Assembly: GCF_028401955.1 (NCBI RefSeq)
Contig: NZ_JAQOTJ010000002.1
Coordinates: 409,729 to 473,728, forward strand
Reading direction: 5' to 3'
From: Bacillus sp. BP-3
Lineage (GTDB): Bacteria; Bacillota; Bacilli; Bacillales; Bacillaceae_G
Length of the DNA: 64,000 nt
Positions 22,775 through 31,959 of the stretch are shown piece by piece. The notes beneath the pieces were generated by a model that saw only the letters and a program-made list of their open reading frames with translations, was not told the DNA's origin and ran no database searches. Both the position numbers and the translations under genes were made by a program. The stretch's first letter is position 1. Each line of letters starts with the position of its first letter.

Positions 22775-24010
22775 ATGTTTAATTGTAAGAAGATTTCGGC
22801 TTTGGTTATTGCAAGTTTGTTATTTTTGCTTGCGCCTGTTAAGTTGTATGCAGAGAATTCACCAGCGCCGGAGGTATTTGGACAGTTTGCGGTGTCAGTG
22901 GATGCGAAAACAGGTGATGTTTTGTATGACAAGAATGCGAATCAACATGCTTTTCCTGCTAGTATAACGAAAGTATTAACGAGTATTTTATTGATGGAGA
23001 ATGTGCAGCCTGGAGAGAAAATTAGTTTTTCTCAAAAAGCTCTTGAACAGGAGAAAAGTAATTATCAAATTGAATTTCAACAAGGTGAAACGATAGATCG
23101 TGATACGGCACTTATGATTTTGATGGTGCTGAGTGCGAATGATGTAGCGTATGCGATTGCGGAGCATGTGGCAGGAAGTCCTGAAAATTTTGCGAAGATG
23201 ATGAATGAGAAGGCAGTACAGTTAGGTGCAAAGGATAGTCATTTTGTTACGCCAAACGGTCTTCATGATCCAAATCATTATACAACAGCGTATGATATGG
23301 CTATGATTACAAGAGGTGCGATGAAGCATCCAGAAATTATGACGGCAATGAATACGAAGAGAACAACTGTTACAACATCAAGACAAACTGCTTCTATCTT
23401 TAATAAAGGTCAATATTTTGAAAATCCAAATTGTATTGGCGGGAAAACAGGTTTTACAAATGAAGCACGTAATACACTTGTACAAATAAATGAGAAAGAC
23501 GGAAATCGTATTGTAAATGTTGTAATGGCTTCACAAAAGCCAGAAATTTATGAAGATATGAGAAAGCTTGCTGATTATGCATTTCCGCAATTTGCAAAAC
23601 AACAAGTGGTAGATAAAAACAATTGGACTAAGCAAATGCTTTACTTGAATAAGTCAGTAGATGGTGAGCTTGAGCGAAGTGGTGATCTTGTATTAAAACA
23701 AGGTGAAGCGAAAAATGTACAAGTTGTTTTTAAAGAAAAGCATGTTGATGAGGCGAGTTTATATCAAACAGGTCTTCACCGCGGTGATGTGATTGGGACT
23801 GTAGATCTTAAGAAAAATGATCAAACGATAGAAAGTATTAATGTTCTTTCGAAAGAAAATGTTGTATTTGAGAAGCCAGAAGAGAATAGTATAACAAAAT
23901 CTACTTTTTCGTATGAGTTAATGGCTGGTATCGGTGCTGCTATTCTTATTGTTTTTAGTACCTTGGTATTTCTTTGGAATCGTAAAAAACAGAAGATGTT
24001 GTCGCGATGA
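22775..24010 (+). CDS. dacF: D-alanyl-D-alanine carboxypeptidase (DacF/PBP5-like)
   Basis: A 411-residue low-molecular-mass penicillin-binding protein that removes the terminal D-Ala of peptidoglycan stem peptides. A signal peptide (residues about 1-27, ending LYA) is followed by the three active-site motifs: SITK (63-66), SAN (120-122) and KTG (224-226). A PBP5 C-terminal domain follows, then a C-terminal membrane helix and basic tail (FLWNRKKQ), which anchors it outside the membrane. The start follows GGGAGAAG. Within the family it is closest to DacF/YodJ-like spore or vegetative enzymes, so the gene symbol is tentative. A terminator follows. Confidence 0.88.
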   Translation: MFNCKKISALVIASLLFLLAPVKLYAENSPAPEVFGQFAVSVDAKTGDVLYDKNANQHAFPASITKVLTSILLMENVQPGEKISFSQKALEQEKSNYQIEFQQGETIDRDTALMILMVLSANDVAYAIAEHVAGSPENFAKMMNEKAVQLGAKDSHFVTPNGLHDPNHYTTAYDMAMITRGAMKHPEIMTAMNTKRTTVTTSRQTASIFNKGQYFENPNCIGGKTGFTNEARNTLVQINEKDGNRIVNVVMASQKPEIYEDMRKLADYAFPQFAKQQVVDKNNWTKQMLYLNKSVDGELERSGDLVLKQGEAKNVQVVFKEKHVDEASLYQTGLHRGDVIGTVDLKKNDQTIESINVLSKENVVFEKPEENSITKSTFSYELMAGIGAAILIVFSTLVFLWNRKKQKMLSR

Positions 24011-24040
24011 AAATAGGCAGGTGTATTTTGCCTATTTTTT
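24011..24040 (+). terminator. Terminator of the carboxypeptidase gene
   Basis: AAATAGGCA pairs with TGCCTATTT, followed by U residues. Confidence 0.75.
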
Positions 24041-24078
24041 ATTGTGTTTTTTGAATATTCGTTATAATATGAGTTTAG

Positions 24079-24094
24079 GTTCGTTAAAGAGAAC
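24079..24094 (+). promoter_or_regulatory. Possible SinR site before sipW
   Basis: GTTCGTTAAAGAGAAC contains AAAGAGAAC, the reverse complement of a GTTCTCTTT SinR-type box, with a half-match on the other side. It lies downstream of a TATAAT (24064-24069). Confidence 0.45.
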
Positions 24095-24160
24095 GTCGAA
24101 TGGGAATGTTTTTTGCGATTTGTTTATATAAAGACGAAATAAACGAAAGGAAGGAAACCG

Positions 24161-24736
24161 ATGAAGTTAGTACGGAAGGTAATTAGTAATATTATTTCTT
24201 TTGTTTTGTTTACGATTATGGTTGTGTTAGCGTTTGTTGTTATTTCGTCAAAGGCGAGTGGCGGCGATCCAACGGTGATGGGATACCAATTCAAGGCGGT
24301 ATTATCAGGATCGATGGAACCTACGTTTTTAACAGGATCTGTTATTGCAATTGAACCAACGAAAGATGGTTCAAAATATAAAAAAGGCGATGTTATTACG
24401 TTTAAAGAGAAAGATAATAAGATTGTTACTCATCGCATTATTGATGTGAAAGATATAAATGGAAAAGTTGCTTATGAAACAAAAGGTGACAATAATAATG
24501 GTCCTGATTTAAATCCGGTTCTTTCTGAAAATGTAATTGGAAAATATGCAGATATTACTGTACCGCATGTTGGTTATTTATTAAGTTATGCAAATTCGAA
24601 AGCCGGGGCAGCATTGTTATTAGTTATTCCAGGTGTTTTATTGTTGGGATATTCTGCAGTTACTATTTTTGGAGCAATACGCAGCATTGATTCTGAAAAG
24701 AAAAGCAAGTCTTCCGATGCAGGGCAATCTGTATAA
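24161..24736 (+). CDS. sipW: Signal peptidase I SipW (ER type)
   Basis: A 191-residue membrane peptidase that processes TasA and CalY fibre proteins. An N-terminal membrane helix precedes the catalytic serine in VLSGSMEPTF (Ser51). The second catalytic residue is histidine in VTHRIID (His91), as in the ER/archaeal type, instead of lysine. A C-terminal membrane segment follows (ALLLVIPGVLLLGYSAV). It is the first gene of the sipW-tasA-calY cluster. The ribosome site GAAAGGAAGG is good. Its stop codon is shared with an intergenic repeat that fills the gap to tasA. Confidence 0.95.
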   Translation: MKLVRKVISNIISFVLFTIMVVLAFVVISSKASGGDPTVMGYQFKAVLSGSMEPTFLTGSVIAIEPTKDGSKYKKGDVITFKEKDNKIVTHRIIDVKDINGKVAYETKGDNNNGPDLNPVLSENVIGKYADITVPHVGYLLSYANSKAGAALLLVIPGVLLLGYSAVTIFGAIRSIDSEKKSKSSDAGQSV

Positions 24737-24876
24737 AGTGAAACTTCTATCAGTGGGGCACTGATGGAAAGCCCGCCTAATCGGGATTTTACGGACAGTT
24801 ATCTTCCAACTAGCTTCTTAGATTCTCTCCCAAGCTTGAGAGGGGGCATATTACTGCTCACAAATAGCGGGATAAA
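24733..24876 (+). repeat. B. cereus-group interspersed repeat, copy 1
   Basis: Begins TAAAGTGAAACTTCTATCAG at the sipW stop and ends AATAGCGGGATAAA. It contains an AGATTCTCTCCC...GAGAGGGGG hairpin. Related copies lie at 34.4, 36.0, 38.8 and 51.3 kb, all in the same orientation. It is of the kind called bcr elements in this group; the class number is not assigned. Confidence 0.7.
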
Positions 24877-24939
24877 AGGGTTATACTCTTCAATCATTGA
24901 AGGTTAACAAATATATGTAGAGCTTAGGGGGAAAGTGGG

Positions 24940-25527
24940 ATGACATTAAAAAAGAAGTTAGGAATGGGCGTAGCGTCAGCGGTACTTGGAGCAGCACTAG
25001 TTGGCGGAGGAACATTTGCGTACTTTAGTGACAAAGAAGTATCAAATAATACGTTTGCAGCAGGTACGCTTGATTTAGTAGCAAATCCAACGACAATTGT
25101 TAATGTAGACAATCTTAAACCTGGTGATACAATTAAACGTGAATTTAAATTAGAAAATAAAGGATCTTTAAATATTAAAAAAGTATTACTGCAAACAGAT
25201 TATAGTGTAGTAGATACAAAGGTAGATAATAAAGAAGATTTTGGTAAACATATTAAAGTTACTTTCTTGAGAAATATTGATAAACATGAAACAATCGTGA
25301 AAGAAACAACGTTAGATAAATTAAAGAAAGACACGCTTACAGCTGTAGATAATGATCTTATTGCTTGGTTTTGGGATGAGAAAGGTATTTCTGCAGGGAA
25401 TTCTGATAAATTCACTGTGAAATTTGAATTTGTTGATAATGGCAAGGACCAAAATGAATTCCAAGGCGATCAAGTTCAATTAAAATGGACGTTTAATGCA
25501 CAGCAAACTGCTGGTGAAGAAAGGTAA
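24940..25527 (+). CDS. tasA: TasA/camelysin-family fibre protein
   Basis: A 195-residue secreted protein that forms biofilm amyloid-like fibres. The signal peptide (LKKKLGMGVASAVLGAALVG) ends near GGGTFA, typical for SipW cleavage, followed by YFSDKEVSNNTFAAGTLDL. The mature part is a beta-rich TasA domain (PGDTIKREFKLENKGSLNIK ... FQGDQVQLKWTFNAQQ). It is about 60% alike to CalY encoded 2.5 kb downstream (eye estimate), showing gene duplication. A hairpin follows that could stabilise or end its mRNA. Some CalY-type proteins are also reported as metalloproteases (camelysin). Confidence 0.9.
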   Translation: MTLKKKLGMGVASAVLGAALVGGGTFAYFSDKEVSNNTFAAGTLDLVANPTTIVNVDNLKPGDTIKREFKLENKGSLNIKKVLLQTDYSVVDTKVDNKEDFGKHIKVTFLRNIDKHETIVKETTLDKLKKDTLTAVDNDLIAWFWDEKGISAGNSDKFTVKFEFVDNGKDQNEFQGDQVQLKWTFNAQQTAGEER

Positions 25528-25532
25528 AGTGT

Positions 25533-25599
25533 AAGGAACAAGACTATCTTTATTAGATGGTCTTGTTCCTTATAAAGAATGTTATAATTCTTTATAAGG
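25533..25599 (+). promoter_or_regulatory. Hairpin after tasA and a 13-bp dyad covering a TATAAT
   Basis: AAGGAACAAGAC / GTCTTGTTCCTT (25533-25572) forms a stem without a U run. Next, CCTTATAAAGAAT / ATTCTTTATAAGG (25568-25580, 25587-25599) is a 13-bp perfect dyad centred on GTTATA, so TATAAT sits in its middle. A repressor bound here would block the promoter of the next gene. Confidence 0.5.
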
Positions 25600-25630
25600 A
25601 ATATAAATTCATCTAATGGCAGGTGTGAAT

Positions 25631-26374
25631 ATGAAAAAATCATCAAGGAAAGTAAGAAATATTCTTATATTACCATGTGTCTGTTCTATAGCTTTTTATA
25701 TGGGATCTCAAGTCGTGACACATACAGAAGCATCTTATGTAAGTCAGCAAAAAGTAGAGGCAACCTTATCAACTGCGATGGTTTTTCCAAAAACAATTGA
25801 AAAGTTAACAGGGGAAGTAAAGCAACATAGAGAAGCGATTTTCAATCATTTCAATGCGATCAATTATGCAGGAAATGGAATTGTTGCAGAATTAGAAGGA
25901 AAACTTGTTGAATGGAAGCAGCACCGAGAAGCAATAAAGACGGAAATTACAGCACTACAAGCTAACTTTACGGAAATTGAGTCTTATTATAAAACAGCGG
26001 TAGAGGATGCAAAGAAAAATAAAGAGAGTTCTGCACAAGAAGTATTAAAATATGTACAAACTGGTTTTAATGAAGTGCAAAGTATTAGCAGTGATGTTGA
26101 GAAACAAGCAGTTTTACAAAAAGTAGATGAACGTATTGGGGCATTAGAAAAACAAATAAATGAAGAGAAAAAGAAACAAGCAAACAGTGTTCAAATCATA
26201 TCATCTGTACAACCTTCAAATTCTTCTCAGCAAACAGAGCAGCCTCCAAAACAAGAAGAGAACAAGCAGGATAATCGTAAGAATGAAGAACAGTTGAAAC
26301 AAAATCAACAGGGTACCCCACCAGTACAGCCTGATGAAAAGAAAGAAGAATCAGCTGCGGGAACAAAGCAGTAA
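25631..26374 (+). CDS. Secreted DUF4047-type protein of the biofilm locus
   Basis: A 247-residue exported protein. The ATG at 25631 follows CAGGTG; an ATG five codons upstream is possible. The signal-like start (KKSSRKVRNILILPCVCSIAFYMGS) leads to a sequence with ASYVSQQKVEATLSTA, similar in form to TasA-like N-termini. A long helical coiled-coil part (EKLTGEVKQHREAIFNHF, EDAKKNKESSAQEVLKYVQT) and a low-complexity Q/E/K/P-rich tail follow. The assignment to DUF4047 is from memory of this locus. It lies between tasA and the LPXTG protein and probably contributes to the matrix; it could be a fibre accessory. Confidence 0.6.
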   Translation: MKKSSRKVRNILILPCVCSIAFYMGSQVVTHTEASYVSQQKVEATLSTAMVFPKTIEKLTGEVKQHREAIFNHFNAINYAGNGIVAELEGKLVEWKQHREAIKTEITALQANFTEIESYYKTAVEDAKKNKESSAQEVLKYVQTGFNEVQSISSDVEKQAVLQKVDERIGALEKQINEEKKKQANSVQIISSVQPSNSSQQTEQPPKQEENKQDNRKNEEQLKQNQQGTPPVQPDEKKEESAAGTKQ

Positions 26375-26567
26375 CGCATGCTCATAAGGAAAGGCTGAAA
26401 AAATAGATTTTACGAGAATGCAGATAAGGTAAAAATATCTTCCAAGATGAAAACTGAATTTCAAATGTACATTTCATACATCATAGGATACAGGCAAAAA
26501 TAACGTTTTTAATCGAAAAGGCGAGTCGCCTTGCCTTTTCCTATTTCATATTTTATGAGGGATGATT
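26375..26567. other. Spacer before the LPXTG protein gene
   Basis: A CAAGGCGACTCGCC-like inverted pair (AAAAGGCGAGTCGCCTTGCC, about 26516-26535) lies just upstream of the gene. No terminator is obvious. Confidence 0.3.
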
Positions 26568-27224
26568 ATGAAACGGAAAAAGCTGTGGTATATCGTGATC
26601 GTATATTGTATAGTTGCATTCATCATTGGAATTACAACAAGTAGGGAAAAAGTGCTCGCTAAGGAGCGTAAGGAGATTGATTTAAGTCTTACACCAAAAG
26701 AGATGCTACTTGATGTAACGAAGGATATGAAGCCTGGGGACTGGGCCAAGCGGAGCGTTCGTGTGAATAATGATGGGGCAACGGGATTTTTATATACGAT
26801 GTCTGCTGAGTTCACAGAAGGATCTAAAAAGCTATATGATGGATTAACATTAGAGGTAAAGGATAAGCAGGAACGTGTTCTTTATAAAGGAAGTTTAAGT
26901 GGTTTTACAAAGCAAACAGGACGTACATTATCCGCTGAGCAGAGTGAACAGTTACAATATATTGTGCGCTTTCCTGAAGAATTAGGAAATGAGTATCAAG
27001 GATTAGAAGCACAAGTTAAATTTGTATTTTATGCTGAAGAAGATGGTGGTCATATTGGAGAACCGAAAGATTCTAATGGAAGTACAAATGGAAATGATTC
27101 AGTAAATTATATAAAACTATTACCGCGTACAGGTGCTGATTATATGTATTCCATCTTAATCGGAATTGGAATGCTGATGGCGGCGGGATTTCTTGTATAC
27201 GGAAAACGAATGAAGCGAAAATAA
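26568..27224 (+). CDS. LPXTG-anchored TasA/CalY-like surface protein
   Basis: A 218-residue cell-wall protein. The ATG at 26568 is six bases after GAGGG. A signal anchor (MKRKKLWYIVIVYCIVAFII) is followed by a beta-rich domain resembling the WxL/TasA-type fold (DLSLTPKEMLLDVTKDMKPGD ... VRVNNDGATGFLYTMSAE). The C-terminal sorting signal is complete: LPRTG, a membrane helix, then GKRMKRK. Sortase A should link it to peptidoglycan. Placed between tasA and calY, it may anchor or nucleate the fibres, which is inference. B. cereus genomes carry a comparable extra gene here. Confidence 0.75.
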   Translation: MKRKKLWYIVIVYCIVAFIIGITTSREKVLAKERKEIDLSLTPKEMLLDVTKDMKPGDWAKRSVRVNNDGATGFLYTMSAEFTEGSKKLYDGLTLEVKDKQERVLYKGSLSGFTKQTGRTLSAEQSEQLQYIVRFPEELGNEYQGLEAQVKFVFYAEEDGGHIGEPKDSNGSTNGNDSVNYIKLLPRTGADYMYSILIGIGMLMAAGFLVYGKRMKRK

Positions 27225-27349
27225 AGAAATGTATTATATATGTATAAAAAAGAGAAATTGTAAGGAAAGTGACGAAAAAGCTAGGAAAGTAAATTAAAAC
27301 GTTAAAAAAACAGAAAATACAGAACTTTTTGAGGTTTTATTTCCGCACC

Positions 27350-27394
27350 GTATGTTCTTTATAATGAATATAAGGGACTTAGTAAAGAACATAC
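27350..27394 (+). promoter_or_regulatory. Probable SinR operator at the calY promoter
   Basis: GTATGTTCTTT (27350-27360) and AAAGAACATAC (27384-27394) are perfect 11-base inverted copies. Each contains the SinR box GTTCTTT. TATAAT (27359-27364) overlaps the first copy. SinR is known to repress calY/tasA-type genes. Confidence 0.75.
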
Positions 27395-27514
27395 ATAGAG
27401 TTATTTGGGTGGCAGACATGCAACGGTTATGTTGAAACAAAGCAACTATTTTATTAGTTACATCTCTTATCTACATAAGAGCTAACAATAAAAAGAAAAT
27501 TGGGGGAATTTAGA

Positions 27515-28108
27515 ATGGGTCTTAAGAAAAAATTAGGTATGGGAGTAGCATCAGCAGCGTTAGGCTTATCTTTAATCGGTGGAGGAACGTTTGCATTCTT
27601 TAGCGATAAAGAGGTATCCAACAATACATTTGCAGCGGGTACGTTAGATCTTGCACTTAATCCAAAAACAATCGTTGATATCGACAACTTAAAACCAGGC
27701 GATTCCGTGAAAAAAGAATTTTTATTACAAAATAAAGGTTCATTAGCAATTAAAGATGTAAAGTTAGCTACTAAATATACAGTAACTGATAGCAAAGGCG
27801 ATAATAATGGTGAAGATTTCGGTAAACACATTAAAGTTAAGTTTATCTGGAACTGGGATAAGCAAAGCGAACCAGTATATGAAACAACATTAGCTGACCT
27901 GCAAACAGCAGATCCAGATGTAGTTGCAAAAGATGTATTTGCTCCTGAATGGGCTGAAGAAGGTGGATTAAAAGCTGGTTCAGAGGATTACCTATGGGTA
28001 CAATTCGTTTTCGAAGATAATGGAAAAGACCAAAATATCTTCCAAGGCGATAAGTTGAATTTAGAATGGACTTTCAATGCTTCACAAACTGATGGTGAAG
28101 AGAAATAA
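27515..28108 (+). CDS. calY: CalY (camelysin / TasA-like biofilm fibre protein)
   Basis: A 197-residue secreted fibre protein. The ATG at 27515 is eight bases after GGGGG; an in-frame TTG at 27500 lies within the ribosome site. The signal peptide LKKKLGMGVASAALGLSLIG and the junction GGGTFAFFSDKEVSNNTFAA are as in TasA. The mature domain carries the conserved KTIVDIDNLKPGDSVKKEF and ends WTFNASQTDGEEK. CalY acts with TasA in biofilm fibres and has been called a membrane metalloprotease, though no HExxH motif is present here. The gene has a long leader with a SinR-type operator, and a strong terminator follows. Confidence 0.93.
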   Translation: MGLKKKLGMGVASAALGLSLIGGGTFAFFSDKEVSNNTFAAGTLDLALNPKTIVDIDNLKPGDSVKKEFLLQNKGSLAIKDVKLATKYTVTDSKGDNNGEDFGKHIKVKFIWNWDKQSEPVYETTLADLQTADPDVVAKDVFAPEWAEEGGLKAGSEDYLWVQFVFEDNGKDQNIFQGDKLNLEWTFNASQTDGEEK

Positions 28109-28119
28109 GCAATATAATG

Positions 28120-28146
28120 AAAGCGGAGGGGTTCCTCCGCTTTTTA
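28120..28146 (+). terminator. Terminator of calY
   Basis: AAAGCGGAGG-GGTT-CCTCCGCTTT followed by U residues. Confidence 0.85.
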
Positions 28147-28188
28147 TAATATAAAAAAAGCACTTTCATCGAAAGCACTCTTCTCGCA

Positions 28189-28250
28189 TTATTTTTGCTG
28201 TTATTTCCACTTATTAAACTCTAAGAAATTCACGAAATTGTTCTTTTGAA
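28189..28250 (-). pseudogene. sinR C-terminal remnant (decayed duplicate)
   Basis: The - strand encodes FSKEQFREFL then a frameshift within the match to the SinR tail (SKEQFREFLEFNKWK). DNA around it matches 31074-31130 closely. The rest of sinR is deleted, and the remnant joins directly to a decayed sinI. Confidence 0.75.
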
Positions 28251-28263
28251 AATACAATATTGG

Positions 28264-28395
28264 TTAGCTCTGTGATGATTGATTTCCATGTCTCGAAACG
28301 TTAGATACTTCCGCGCTGCTCATATTCATATTTAAAGCTTATTACTATAAATCAATTCATTCTGAATCAAGTACTTCTTTCTGATCCGTTTGCAT
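28264..28395 (-). pseudogene. sinI remnant (decayed duplicate)
   Basis: From the ATG at 28395, 44 codons align without gaps to the intact sinI at 31482-31613 (MQTDQKEVLDSE, stop, IDL, three stops, ALNMNMSSAEVSN). Four in-frame stops show decay. It has no ribosome site as good as that of the intact copy. Confidence 0.8.
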
Positions 28396-28573
28396 AAATA
28401 ACGCTCCTTGTTATATCGATATCCCCTAAAATCATTCAATTTATATATAAGATTATCTGGAAAAAACGTAATTTTTCAAAAATATTACAAATTAAGAGAA
28501 TATATTGCAAATTAATATAATTTTCTTTATTATCAAAATATTATCACATATTTTGGTTTGGGGAGGAATAGGG

Positions 28574-30961
28574 ATGAAGAAAAAGCCTTTTAAAGTGCTG
28601 TCTACGCTTGCGGCGACAGCTGTGCTTAGTTGCACATTTGGATTTGGCAGTCAATCTGTTTATGCAGCAACGCCGTCTAATGTAGGATCTTTAACTCCAA
28701 TTGACGATCATTTAATTCCAGAGGATCGTTTAGCGGACGCGCTCAAGAAACGCGGTGTAATTAGTGAATCTGCGTCGAAAGAAGACACATTAAAAGCTGT
28801 TGAAAAATACGTAGAGAAGAAAAAAGGCGAAAATGCTGGAAAAGAACCGGCAGCGGGGGATAGTGTTACACAAGAAGCTTCTGACTTTTTGAAAAAAGTG
28901 AAAGATGCAAAAGCAGATTCGAAAGAAAAAGCAGGTCAACCAACTGGAGGGCCAGCAGCTGGACAAGCTCCGGTTAAAGGTGGACTAAATGGAAAAGTGC
29001 CAACTAGTGCAGCGAAGCAAAAACAATATAATGGTGATGTTCGCAAAGATAAAGTACTTGTATTACTAGTTGAATATGCTGATTTTAAACATAACAATAT
29101 CGATCAAGAACCAGGTTATATGTATTCAAACGATTTTAATCAAGAACATTATCAAAAAATGCTGTTTGGTGATGACCAGTTTACACTCTTTGATGGTTCG
29201 AAAATCCCAACATTTAAACAATATTATGAAGAGCAATCAGGTGGCAGTTATACAGTTGATGGAAAAGTAACAAAGTGGTTAACAGTTCCAGGTAAAGCAG
29301 CAGATTATGGTGCAGATGCTGGCGATGGCGGTCATGATAATAAAGGGCCAAAAGGACCACGTGACCTTGTAAAAGATGCTTTAAAAGCAGCTGTAGATAG
29401 CGGTATGGATTTATCTGAATTTGACCAATTTGATCAATATGACGTAAATGGAGATGGAAATAAAAATGAACCAGATGGTCTTATTGATCATTTAATGATT
29501 CTTCATGCAGGAGTTGGGCAAGAAGCAGGCGGTGGTAAATTAGGTGATGACGCAATTTGGTCACATCGCTGGAATCTTGGGAAAGTATATCCAATTGAAG
29601 GAACAAAGGCAAAGGTAGATAACTGGGGCGGTAAAATGGCTGCATACGACTATACTGTTGAGCCAGAAGACGGAGCAGTTGGTGTATTCGCACATGAATT
29701 TGGTCATGATTTAGGTCTTCCTGATGAATATGATACGAAGTATTCTGGTGCAGGTGAGCCAATTCAATCTTGGTCTATTATGAGTGGCGGCAGCTGGGCA
29801 GGTAACATTGCAGGGACAACACCAACAAGTTTCTCTCCGCAAAATAAAGAGTTCTTTCAAAAGAACATGGGTGGAAACTGGGCAAATATTGTTGAAGTCG
29901 ATTATGATAAGTTAAATAAAGGTATTGGTTATGCAACATTCTTAGATCAAAGTGTAACGAAATCAGCTCGTCCTGGTATGATCCGTGTGAACTTACCAGA
30001 CAAAGATGTAAAAGGTATTCAGCCTGCATTTGGTAAGAAATATTACTATAGTACAAAGGGCGATGATCTTCATACGACATTAGAAACGCCAGTGTTTGAT
30101 TTAACAAAAGCAACAAATGCGAAATTTGATTACAAATCATTGTATGAAATTGAAACGGGCTATGACTTCCTTGAAGTACATGCAGTGGCAGAAGATGGCA
30201 AGAAAACGTTAGTGGATCGAATTGGTGAAAAGAATGTGAAAAATGGTATGGACACAACAGATGGTAAATGGGTAGATAAGTCATATGACTTAGGGCAATT
30301 TAAAGGTCAAAAAGTAAAATTAGTATTCGAATACATTACAGATGGTGGTTTAGCACCAAATGGATTTACGCTTGATAATGCTGCATTAACTGTCGATGGA
30401 AATGTTGTGTTCTCTGATGATGCAGAAGGCGAATCAAAATTAAAATTAAACGGTTTCGTTGTATCAGACGGTTTTGATAAGAAGAAAAATAACTACTATT
30501 TAGAGTGGAGAAACTATGCTGGTGCAGATGAAGCATTACAATATGGTCGTGGTCCAGTGTACAATACTGGTCTTGTTGTATGGTATGCAGACTCTAGCTA
30601 TACAGATAACTGGGTTGGTGTTCACCCAGGTGAAGGTTTCTTAGGTGTTGTTGACTCTCATCCAGAGGCAATTGTGGGAACATTAAATGGTAAACCATCT
30701 GTTGCAAGTAGCACACGATATCAAATTGCAGATGCTGCGTTCTCCTTTAATCAAACGCCAGCGTGGAAAGTTGTTTCTCCAGCGCGCGGAACATTTGATT
30801 ATAAAGGATTACCAGGTGTAACGAAGTTTGATGATTCTAAAACGTATATGAACAATTTAATCCCAGATGCAGGACGTAAAGTACCGAAGCTTGGATTGAA
30901 ATTTGAAGTAGTTGGACAAGCAGATGATAATTCTGCAGGGGCAGTTCGTTTATATCGTTAA
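28574..30961 (+). CDS. inhA1: InhA immune inhibitor A metalloprotease, first copy
   Basis: A 795-residue secreted M6-family zinc protease that degrades host antimicrobial peptides and matrix proteins. The ATG at 28574 follows GGGAGGAATAGGG and gives a signal peptide ending VYAATP. A pro-region (to about residue 110) precedes the catalytic domain with [14 protein letters not shown] (first His 374), the zinc site. The C-terminal half has beta domains with Asp/Gly-rich, calcium-type segments and ends GAVRLYR. It lies downstream of calY as inhA1 does in this group. It is nearly identical in parts to the second copy 3.4 kb downstream. The name inhA1 is by position; sequence is diverged from the InhA1 I know. 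Confidence 0.9.
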   Translation: MKKKPFKVLSTLAATAVLSCTFGFGSQSVYAATPSNVGSLTPIDDHLIPEDRLADALKKRGVISESASKEDTLKAVEKYVEKKKGENAGKEPAAGDSVTQEASDFLKKVKDAKADSKEKAGQPTGGPAAGQAPVKGGLNGKVPTSAAKQKQYNGDVRKDKVLVLLVEYADFKHNNIDQEPGYMYSNDFNQEHYQKMLFGDDQFTLFDGSKIPTFKQYYEEQSGGSYTVDGKVTKWLTVPGKAADYGADAGDGGHDNKGPKGPRDLVKDALKAAVDSGMDLSEFDQFDQYDVNGDGNKNEPDGLIDHLMILHAGVGQEAGGGKLGDDAIWSHRWNLGKVYPIEGTKAKVDNWGGKMAAYDYTVEPEDGAVGVFAHEFGHDLGLPDEYDTKYSGAGEPIQSWSIMSGGSWAGNIAGTTPTSFSPQNKEFFQKNMGGNWANIVEVDYDKLNKGIGYATFLDQSVTKSARPGMIRVNLPDKDVKGIQPAFGKKYYYSTKGDDLHTTLETPVFDLTKATNAKFDYKSLYEIETGYDFLEVHAVAEDGKKTLVDRIGEKNVKNGMDTTDGKWVDKSYDLGQFKGQKVKLVFEYITDGGLAPNGFTLDNAALTVDGNVVFSDDAEGESKLKLNGFVVSDGFDKKKNNYYLEWRNYAGADEALQYGRGPVYNTGLVVWYADSSYTDNWVGVHPGEGFLGVVDSHPEAIVGTLNGKPSVASSTRYQIADAAFSFNQTPAWKVVSPARGTFDYKGLPGVTKFDDSKTYMNNLIPDAGRKVPKLGLKFEVVGQADDNSAGAVRLYR

Positions 30962-30967
30962 TAATGG

Positions 30968-31010
30968 AAAAGCTGTTGAAGAGGGATTCTTTTCAACAGC
31001 TTTTTTTTGT
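30968..31010 (+). terminator. Terminator of first inhA copy
   Basis: AAAAGCTGTTGAA / TTCAACAGCTTTT plus a U run; the same design follows the second copy. Confidence 0.88.
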
Positions 31011-31073
31011 GTCTGAACATCTTTTTATAATATAAATAAAAAGAGTACCTTCATTGAAAGCACTCTTCCCGCA

Positions 31074-31397
31074 TCATTTTTTTTGTTGTTTCCACTTATT
31101 AAACTCTAAAAATTCACGAAATTGCTCTTTTGAAACACCAGAATGCATGGCCTCTTTAACAAGTTTGATCCACTCAGAGTCCATTGTATGTTCCTCGGTT
31201 GGTTCATCATGAAGAAGTACATCAACAGGAACGTGCAGAACGTTTGAAATCTTTTCGAGAAATTGGATCGAAGGATTTTTTTGTAAGTTTCGTTCAATGG
31301 AACTAATATATGACTTTGCAACGCCTGCTTTTTCGGCAAGTTCTGTTAAGGAGATGCCTCTTTGTAGACGCAGTCGTTTTATACGTTCTCCAATCAT
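31074..31397 (-). CDS. sinR: SinR biofilm master repressor
   Basis: A 107-residue protein. The N-terminal XRE helix-turn-helix (MIGERIKRLRLQRGISLTEL ... KSYISSIERNLQKNPSIQFLEKI) binds GTTCTTT-type operators. The C-terminal part (TMDSEWIKLVKEAMHSGVSKEQFREFLEFNKWK) is the Sin tetramerisation/SinI-binding domain. It represses sipW/tasA/calY and, in this group, affects inhA1. It is convergent with the first inhA and followed upstream by sinI on the same strand. It is the only intact copy here; a duplicate lies decayed at 28.2 kb. Confidence 0.95.
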   Translation of the reverse strand: MIGERIKRLRLQRGISLTELAEKAGVAKSYISSIERNLQKNPSIQFLEKISNVLHVPVDVLLHDEPTEEHTMDSEWIKLVKEAMHSGVSKEQFREFLEFNKWKQQKK

Positions 31398-31481
31398 ATT
31401 AGCGCACCTTTCTTACTGTATGTATTCAACTTAAGATGTAAATTATTATAACACATTTTTCTTTAAAAAGAACAATATCGA

Positions 31482-31613
31482 TTAATTCTGAGAGGGTTCA
31501 TTTCCATGTTTCAAAAAGTTAGATACCTCTGCACTTGTCATATCCATATCTAAAGCTTCCAATAATAAATCAATCCATTCTAAATCAAGTACTTCTTTGT
31601 TATCTGTTTGCAC
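31482..31613 (-). CDS. sinI: SinI antirepressor
   Basis: A 43-residue protein too short for most ORF cut-offs. A GTG start at 31613 follows GGGAGGCG. The Sin dimerisation core is visible: VLDLEWIDLLLEALDMDMTS then AEVSNFLKHG. SinI binds SinR one-to-one and frees the biofilm genes. It lies 84 bases upstream of sinR on the same strand, the usual order. Confidence 0.88.
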   Translation of the reverse strand: MQTDNKEVLDLEWIDLLLEALDMDMTSAEVSNFLKHGNEPSQN

Positions 31614-31959
31614 AAATGACGCCTCCCTAATAATTGCGATTATAAAAGCTAGAAAACTAATTTATTAACACTGTTATAATATAGAAAAGTAAAATTGCGT
31701 TAAAATACTATAAAATTTGTATATTTTTTAGAAGATTTATCAAACAAGACTAATATCTTGCAATTACATACAGAAATTGTAATGGTTTTATCAACTTTTA
31801 TCAATATTTTCTGAAAACATTACTAAATCCGAATATGCATAAATCTAAAACAAAGAATTTTTTCAAAAATATTACAAATTTAGACAGTATATTGTAAATT
31901 TAGTGAATTTTTTCTATTATCAAAATATTAGAACGTATTTTTTTGGGGGAGGAATAGGG
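31614..31959. other. Divergent leader between sinI and second inhA
   Basis: The last 100 bases before the second inhA copy (TTTTTCAAAAATATTACAAA and on) closely match 28470-28573 before the first copy. The promoter was therefore duplicated with the gene. No SinR box was spotted. Confidence 0.5.

Noticed and set aside
29481-30284. Long - strand frames opposite inhA
   Set aside because: They mirror the codon bias of inhA, occur in the same place in both inhA copies, and have no ribosome sites.
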